NCBI RefSeq assembly: GCF_000182925.2
Contig: NC_026501.1
Coordinates: 4,443,917 to 4,507,916, forward strand
Direction of reading: 5' to 3'
Length of the DNA: 64,000 nt
Source: Neurospora crassa OR74A
Lineage: Eukaryota > Ascomycota > Sordariomycetes > Sordariales > Sordariaceae
The notes under the pieces were generated by a model. The model worked only from the letters and a program-made list of their open reading frames with translations, was not told the origin of the DNA and made no database searches. Position 1 is the first letter of the stretch. Every line of letters begins with the position of its first letter. A program made the translations under genes and the position numbers. Below, piece after piece: positions 58,401-64,000 of this stretch.

Positions 58401-60150
58401 CGTGGCTGCCCTGCGTAGGCAAACCAACCGGGACTACGGAGGACGGAGGAGGGAGGGGGGGGGGGGGGGGGGGGGGGGGAAGAGACGATGTAGGTAATCC
58501 GTTGCCCTTTCCACTGGTGTGTCAAGCTAAACTCCAAGATAATATTCCGTTCCATTGCTTGGCCCATTTACTAGGTAACTGCTCTGCCACTCTGCCGTAC
58601 ATCTCAGCATTGGGTAATGGTGCAAGGTAGATTTCCAATTTGTAAGACGAGAGTTTGTCATGCGTAGAGTATTTCTGCCATTCAAATATTGTTTTCTGAG
58701 TACAGCCTACATACTACTACCAAAGCCCCTGCCTTAGAAGCAAAGCCACGTGAATGGTGAGACGGGCACGATTTCCAGTTCCAGACTCGTGCGTAGAGGT
58801 ACCTAGTTTTTCTCTTTCCTTCCTCCTTCCTTGGCTTTTCATGACACTCGTTCTACATTCGATCAAATTTGCTTGATAAACAGTTTGAGTTGTCCTCCCG
58901 TTTCACTATACTTCGGATCTCCCAAGTCTGATGGCACTTCAACCTATCTGTAAAGGATATAGTAACAGACTATACACTATTCATAAGAACCGGAACCAAC
59001 ACAGTGGTCATGCGCCCCTTGACTTTGCCAACGTTGGGACACTGCAGATGAGCAGCTTGAATGGCTTTGGTACGTGAATCCCTTCCATACTCTGAGATAA
59101 AAACGTACTCAAGACATGCATCTCTTGGTACCCTTCACTGTCAGCACGTGTTTCGCCGGAAGTAGGGCGTGTCTCAGTGTTCCCGCTTGGCATTTATGCT
59201 ACACAACCCAACCTCAGTTCTGTTTCTGGCAGGTCCTTCATATATATGCAAGTAGAGGTATGCATGTATATATGCGACTTCTCGGAGAAGCAGAGAGCGA
59301 GAGTGATGACGGATAACAAGGAGGTACAATGACGGGTAACTACCTTGCCTTGTCAACTGTCCTATAAATGTTGAGGTATTTGTGGACAGTAATCTACAAT
59401 GCAAAATTTCTACCCTACAGAGCAAACAAGGGACGTCATGTTTTCCAATTTAGTTGAAGGGTGGAAAACGACAGAAGGACCGAGTATGAAATAGTTTGTT
59501 TCACTCCAACATGGTTACGATAGCCCAGATAACACACGGCTGTCAAAATTCAAGGGATAAATCAGCGCAATGTACATGTTCCAACGAGGTTTGTGATTGA
59601 TAAGCCTGGCATGCATAAATGTAATCGGGCATCTACAATCTCATTTCCCTTACTCCCACCCCTACACTCAATCTCAGCTCTCGCGGACCGCCATGGGTAT
59701 CTAGATAACGCAAGCCCAGCCGCGCGGGAAGAAGGCGCTAATCTACCGTTTTTCAGTACATGGACATCTGAGTATGGCATTTCCCGACAAGAAACGCCAA
59801 AAAAGAACAGAAGGAAGTAGAAAAACGAAACGGAACTCCCGATAGCCCAAATTGCTTTTTCTTTTACCGAACGCTATGCCACAAAGAGAAATTCGTAGTG
59901 TCGTAATTTTGCTTGCCCTTGTCCCGCTTGCTTGCTGACTTGCTTGTTGCCCAACGCCGCCGCCGCCGTCGATCATAAATGCCTGAAACCCCAAGATAAA
60001 GCAAAAAGAAAATCACAGTATTACACCAAACAAACAAGCGCCAAAAAGAGCAAAAAGCCAAGAGATAAGAAAGAACGATCAAAAAAAAAGGAAAAAAAAA
60101 GAAAATCCGGAAAGTGGGTGGCGTCCGACAAATCCAAAGACATTCCCGTC
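55472..60150. other. 4.7 kb gene-free block
   Basis: No supported gene or structured RNA. Open frames are below about 125 codons without domains. Many TAC/GTA-rich words (TACACTACACT, TACTACGTACAG) are scattered over 56,500-57,450. A tandem CTCGACAAG duplication lies near 56,665, a GTACATGT repeat at about 58,368-58,388, and a G25 run at 58455-58479. Both flanking genes end at this block, so it also carries their 3' UTRs. Confidence 0.55.
58455..58479 (+). repeat. G25 homopolymer
   Basis: Uninterrupted run of 25 G in a purine-rich setting (GGACGGAGGAGGGA before it). It has G-quadruplex potential and is a likely length-error site in assemblies. Confidence 0.9.
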
Positions 60151-60588
60151 TCAAACAGGGGAGACATGCACTTCGGCCTCGTCGACTTCCTCGTCTGATG
60201 GACGGCACGGAGCAGCAATCCTGACGACCGGTGGCGGCCTTGGCGAAGGGAGTGGCACGGGAGGAGGCACCAGTAATGATGATGGTGAAGCCGCCGCTTT
60301 TTCGTTTGGGGTGGACAAGTCACTGCTGTTGCCGTCCGAAACCATAATCATAGACTTTTTGAAGGCGACAATGATCTGTCCGTTCATCGTGTTCTTCCCC
60401 AAGATGGTGCCGCGCTCGGGATCGATGCTGTTGCCGGGGTCGTCGACGAACTGGAGGATTGGGGCGCCTTCGGGGGTGTAGCCGAGTAGTTTGGCGCGAT
60501 ATTCGTTGTTGTTGTTGTTGTTATCACCGCTAGGACGTTCTTCTACGCGGATCGTCTCCCTGGAAAGTCTGTGTTAGTTTCTGTGGCT

Positions 60589-60622
<34 letters not shown>

Positions 60623-61418
60623 TTGCAGATTCTGTGCCGGGAAGAGACAGAGAGAAAAGGCAAAAGACAAATAGGGTAACACGTACTCCCTGCTCATGGG
60701 CAAATCGTTGGTGGAGATTCCATTGAGACTACTCTCTGATCTGCCCCGGCTCCGGGAGCGTAAGCTCCTGGATCGAACGCGCTGCACACGCTTGCGCATG
60801 GCGCCGTGGAAGGCGTGGCCGATACCGGCAACGACGAGGACAGGAGTACCGAGTGCTAGTGCCCAAGGTCTGTAGTATAATATTAGTAGCTGGTTTTTTT
60901 GACTGAGTGACAGCGGAGATGGAGAAAACTTACGGGTTCTTTCTATCCCGAATGGCGTTGAAGGTAGCTAGGATTATGCCCAAGATGGCTATGAGCGAGC
61001 CAACCTGCAGCATCGTCCAAGTAGACCAGTAGAGCGACATGAGGTCTTCTCCATCACAGAATTGCAAGGCCAGCAGAGCGTAGACCTCCATAACGAGGGC
61101 AATGATGGAAAGCAGAAAGTAACCGGTGCAGATCAATAGGCATCGCTGCATTTTGTGTCGGTAGTGCTTTGTCCCAGCTCTGGAATTCGCCAATGCCTCG
61201 CAGGTCCTGGGGAACGCATTAGTGACTGTTGGGAGAAAAGAGACGTGTGGGGGGATAACATACCCTGAGTACTTCCATGAGGCGAGGAAAAGCATGATTA
61301 TGACAAACACAAAGAGGGACCAGTATATCCCATCAAAGGCCGTCCGGTTGAGATGTGCGGCGAAGTGGGCATAATGTTGACACTGCTCAGGGTCAATGGG
61401 TTCGAAACCGCCGGCCAT
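60151..61418 (-). CDS. Uncharacterised four-helix membrane protein
   Basis: Four exons on the minus strand: 61418-61264, 61206-60934, 60869-60687 and 60559-60151, giving 339 residues. All junctions are phase 2. Predicted helices lie at residues about 31-48 (IYWSLFVFVIIMLFLASW), 75-97, 113-134 and 145-161. A basic stretch RKRVQRVRSRSLRSRSRGR follows the last helix. The C-terminal third is soluble, with an Asn run, LLGYTPEGAPILQFVDDP and a Pro-rich end. I recognise no family with a known function. Four helices and a cytosolic tail could be a small transporter, a tetraspan or a scaffold. Intron 1 (57 nt) has no in-frame stop and could be retained. Intron 3 carries an A31 run on the coding strand. 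Confidence 0.75.
60591..60621 (+). repeat. T31 homopolymer inside an intron
   Basis: Uninterrupted run of 31 T, equal to A31 on the strand of the overlapping gene, within its third intron (60686-60560). Confidence 0.9.
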
Positions 61419-61565
61419 GCTAGGCTAAATAATTAAACTACTTGACTTGTAAGGAAGATAAACTTGATAAGATAGGTACAAGTGAATGATTTCTGAGATG
61501 TGTGATTGCTTCAGAACTCTTGATCACACACTCCCAATCACGCACAGCATGGGGGACATGGAACT

Positions 61566-61580
61566 TATATATATATAAAA
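61566..61580 (-). promoter_or_regulatory. Candidate TATA box of the four-helix protein gene
   Basis: The minus strand reads TTTTATATATATATAA about 150 nt upstream of the ATG at 61418, a plausible distance for a TATA element with a leader of about 110 nt. Simple AT repeats can also occur by chance. Confidence 0.4.
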
Positions 61581-62245
61581 GGAATAGGGAGGAGGGACAA
61601 GTAGTACAAGGCATAGAGAATAAACGCCAAGCAACTCGGGTGACGTAGAGGGGAAATGTCGGCTAGGCAAAGCCACAGATCAGATTTGAGTCGCGGCAGT
61701 TTCAACCTACTGGAGTACACTAGTAATCGAAGTGTTGACTAGGGATGCATGGAGAAACATCCTAGTTTTAGGTGGGGAACGGAGACGTGGGACGGACTAC
61801 GGTCGGTTGGGTGGAAATCTATGCAAAGTCTCAAAGATTGCGGTACAAGATGAAAGAGAGATGAGAGAGTAAGAGCCGGCAGATGATTGCTTCTTTTTCC
61901 TTTTCAACACCCTAGCTGTATTACCGTGCTTACATCAAGGCAACGGGAAGCCGCAGAAGAGCCTCTGCACGGAGAGGGAGGCGAGCGAGTCTGGTGTCCA
62001 TTTTGGGCGTGGGCATGCTAGTCTTATCCTCTTATCTGTTGGGACTTCTTAGACGACCTTGGCAACCTTGAGGGCTTGTGAATATGTAAGTCCTCCCGCC
62101 GATCGCTAGCTTGGCAACCAAGGTACGTGGTGACCAAGCGGTAAAGAGGTCAAGCTAGGAAAGCCGGGGTCATCTCGAAAACTCAGTCTCTTAAGTCTTC
62201 ACTGCCACCAGTACATGGTGCCAAGGCTCTTCCGAGCTGCACGGA

Positions 62246-62259
62246 GGGGGGGGGGGGGG
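62246..62259 (+). repeat. G14 homopolymer
   Basis: Run of 14 G, 55 bp beyond the stop codon of the leftward gene ending at 62314, so probably in its 3' UTR. Confidence 0.9.
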
Positions 62260-62313
62260 AGCGTGGGGAATGAATGCCGTTCTCTGGCTCTCGATTAGAT
62301 AGATGCCGCAAGT

Positions 62314-63255
62314 TTATTGCATGCCTGGCATTAGGTTGACGGCATCAAGGATCATGCCCTTGCTCAGAATATATTCACGGAGCACGTCAAACTCTTCTCC
62401 TTCCTCCTCTCCGTAACGAAGCACTTCCCCAAATCCGAATGAGCAGGCGATTTTGTCATAAGCGGCCCGTTCATCCTCTCGGATCCATCGCTCCCGCAGC
62501 GGAATACCCGGGCCCCAGGTCACCCGTTTCATCTGGTCGTTTGCCGTGGTAGTGGCCACAATGCCCATGGTCGCAGTGAAGCCAATATAGGCCAGCATGC
62601 CGAAGAAGGCTACGTTGGTCGCCATAACAGTCTCCATTGAATCTTGCCATGTACCATAGTTCTTGGCGAGAGCCCAAGCAGCGACTGGAGTGAGTCCCAA
62701 GCCGGTCATGGGTACAAGTGCCTTTTTCAACAACTTGGCGCGGGTGAAAGCCTTGGTAGCGTACGTATTTTCGACAATGCCAACAGCGGCATCAAGGTCC
62801 TTGGCATCAAGTGCTGCGTCCAGTGCCATCTCAGCAACCTCGGGATCCACCGCGTTCTTCGGCATGTCAGGATTCCGCTTCTTGTAAGCCAGCTTTCCAG
62901 AGCTAAGCTTGGGGGCTGCCTTGTACGCATATAGGCCCAAAACGTACGGCAGTGTCTTGGGCTTGCCAAGAGAGGCCTGGAGAGCAACATACTCTTTGAG
63001 CAGCAGCGGGGTGATGACAACAGTAGGATGCGAAATGATTGCAAAGGCCGCATCTGAGATCTTGTCAGCAGCATCCTTGTTGAAGCTCAAGTAGGTAAGA
63101 GGCTGAGGTTGCCCAGGAGCAGCCGTCGAGGCCCGGGCGTTCCGGCCGTCAACATCCAGACCAAGCAGATCAGAAGCACCCGTCTGATCGGCCTCTGCAC
63201 CGGCTGCGGGGGGCTGGCTATCATGAGAGGAGTCAGGGGCAGAGGCAGAGACAGA

Positions 63256-63288
<33 letters not shown>

Positions 63289-63879
63289 GGCAGAAGCCGC
63301 TGACGGGACGGTTGGTTGGACCAAGGCGCGCAGAGCGGTGAGGGTCATGTGCTCTGACGGAATACCTTGCTTGGCCAGAAGCTCCTTGGTGACACGGTCA
63401 GGATCCGGAGTGGCATGCTGCCCCTGGGCTTGAGGGGGTGCGGTCTCAGTGGCTGGCGGCTGCTGGGCTTTCGGTAGTTTCTGCGGGGACGTGAATTTGG
63501 AAGCAGATGCAGAAGGCGATGACGGCGACGAAGACGATGGCTGACTCTGCGACTGGGATGCCTTGGGACTCTTTTTCTGGGCGGATTGCAACAGAGACGG
63601 CACCCGTTTCACCTTTGAAAGGGAGCTAGTGGTACTCAGCATACGGATAGAAGCGATCGACACGGCTGAGCCCTCTTGGGTGAGCTTGGCCAGCTGTGTG
63701 CCGGCACTCAGTGTCACCAGGGAGCGCTTGGCAAACGGCGCAGACACGGGCGCAAACGCCGGTCGGGCATGTTGCTGACGGGAGTAGATAAGGCCGCAGG
63801 TCTGACGACTCTGCCGCCCGGTGGTGGCGGTGGTGAGGTTGACCGTGGTGGCCCTAAGGTTGTGAGGACGGAGAAGCAT
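62314..63879 (-). CDS. Uncharacterised, probably mitochondrial membrane protein
   Basis: Single exon of 521 residues from the ATG at 63879. The first 60 or so residues are Arg/Ser/Thr-rich with almost no acidic residues, as in a mitochondrial presequence. A long Ser/Pro/Gln-rich stretch follows, with a poly-Ala run near residue 200 encoded by a CAG/GCT repeat. The folded-looking part starts near residue 255 (LTYLSFNKDAADKISDAAFA, VLGLYAYKAAP) and contains helical pairs (VAEMALDAALDAKDLDAAVG) resembling TPR/PPR-like repeats. One clear transmembrane helix is at about 423-445 (VAFFGMLAYIGFTATMGIV), with a possible second near 385-405, then a soluble C-terminus with GPGIPLRERWIREDERAAYD. I do not recognise a named family. 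A role in mitochondrial gene expression or complex assembly would be guesswork. Confidence 0.75.
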
Positions 63880-64000
63880 GGTAGGCGAACTGAAGACCTA
63901 GACCGTGCAGTAGATTTGGTGAAGTAGACACACCGGGTTACCGTCGTCAAGTCAAGATGGGACCCGCCCGACCCCGTGGGGAGAGTTGGTGGGGAAAGTC

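Larger units (their letters stand above)
61419..62313. other. Intergenic region upstream of the four-helix protein gene
   Basis: About 900 bp. A TATATATATATA tract at 61566-61580 lies about 150 nt upstream of the leftward gene. A G14 run is at 62246-62259 near the 3' end of the next leftward gene. Nothing else seen. Confidence 0.55.

Overview
The window is nuclear DNA from a filamentous ascomycete, most likely a Sordariomycete of the Neurospora/Sordaria type. This is inferred from short spliceosomal introns (56-167 nt, mostly GTAAGT/GTATGT donors), the fungal gene set (HOG-pathway MAPKKK, SLD3, TMA17, CHORD-CS protein, many fungus-only proteins), compact genes between long gene-free stretches, and frequent TAGGTAGGTA-type words between genes. 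I found no transposon, virus-like element, secondary-metabolite cluster or CRISPR array.

Layout. 1-3.2 kb (minus): N-terminal part of the osmotic-stress MAPKKK OS-4/Ssk2, cut by the window edge at its ATP loop. 6.1-9.6 kb (plus): replication initiation factor SLD3, tail-to-tail with DPB4 (minus, 10.0-11.5 kb), the histone-fold subunit of DNA polymerase epsilon. 12.9-13.9 kb: an uncharacterised single-pass membrane protein. 13.9-20.1 kb: a 6.2 kb stretch with no gene I can support. 20.1-22.1 kb: mitochondrial P5C dehydrogenase. 23.4-24.7 kb: a bHLH transcription factor. 26.4-26.9 kb: a small two-exon fungal protein. 28.5-28.6 kb: an intron-containing tRNA-Asp beside a 55-nt A run. 29.4-32.2 kb: a six-exon PhoD-like phosphatase. 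34.0-35.7 kb: a mitochondrial rhomboid protein, divergent from TMA17 (36.4-37.1 kb). 40.0-46.2 kb: two uncharacterised fungal proteins with hydrophobic N-termini. 48.2-55.5 kb, the densest part: nucleoside hydrolase, LSM8, HpcH/HpaI-type aldolase, a small glutaredoxin-like protein and a CHORD-CS cochaperone. 55.5-60.2 kb: a second large gene-free block. 60.2-63.9 kb: a four-helix membrane protein and a putative mitochondrial membrane protein.

The genes are mostly unrelated housekeeping or stress functions and do not form a visible pathway. The only functional pairing is SLD3 next to DPB4, both acting at replication origins. Exon boundaries come from splice consensus, reading-frame phase and recalled family sequence; every multi-exon model given keeps an exact frame. 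Points worth a second look are splicing oddities (a GC-AG intron, a 26-nt and a 35-nt exon, a stop codon inside a donor site, an intron that can be retained in frame), recurrent GTAGGTAG words near starts, long homopolymers, and several conserved-looking proteins of unknown function. I did not find a convincing new multi-gene system.
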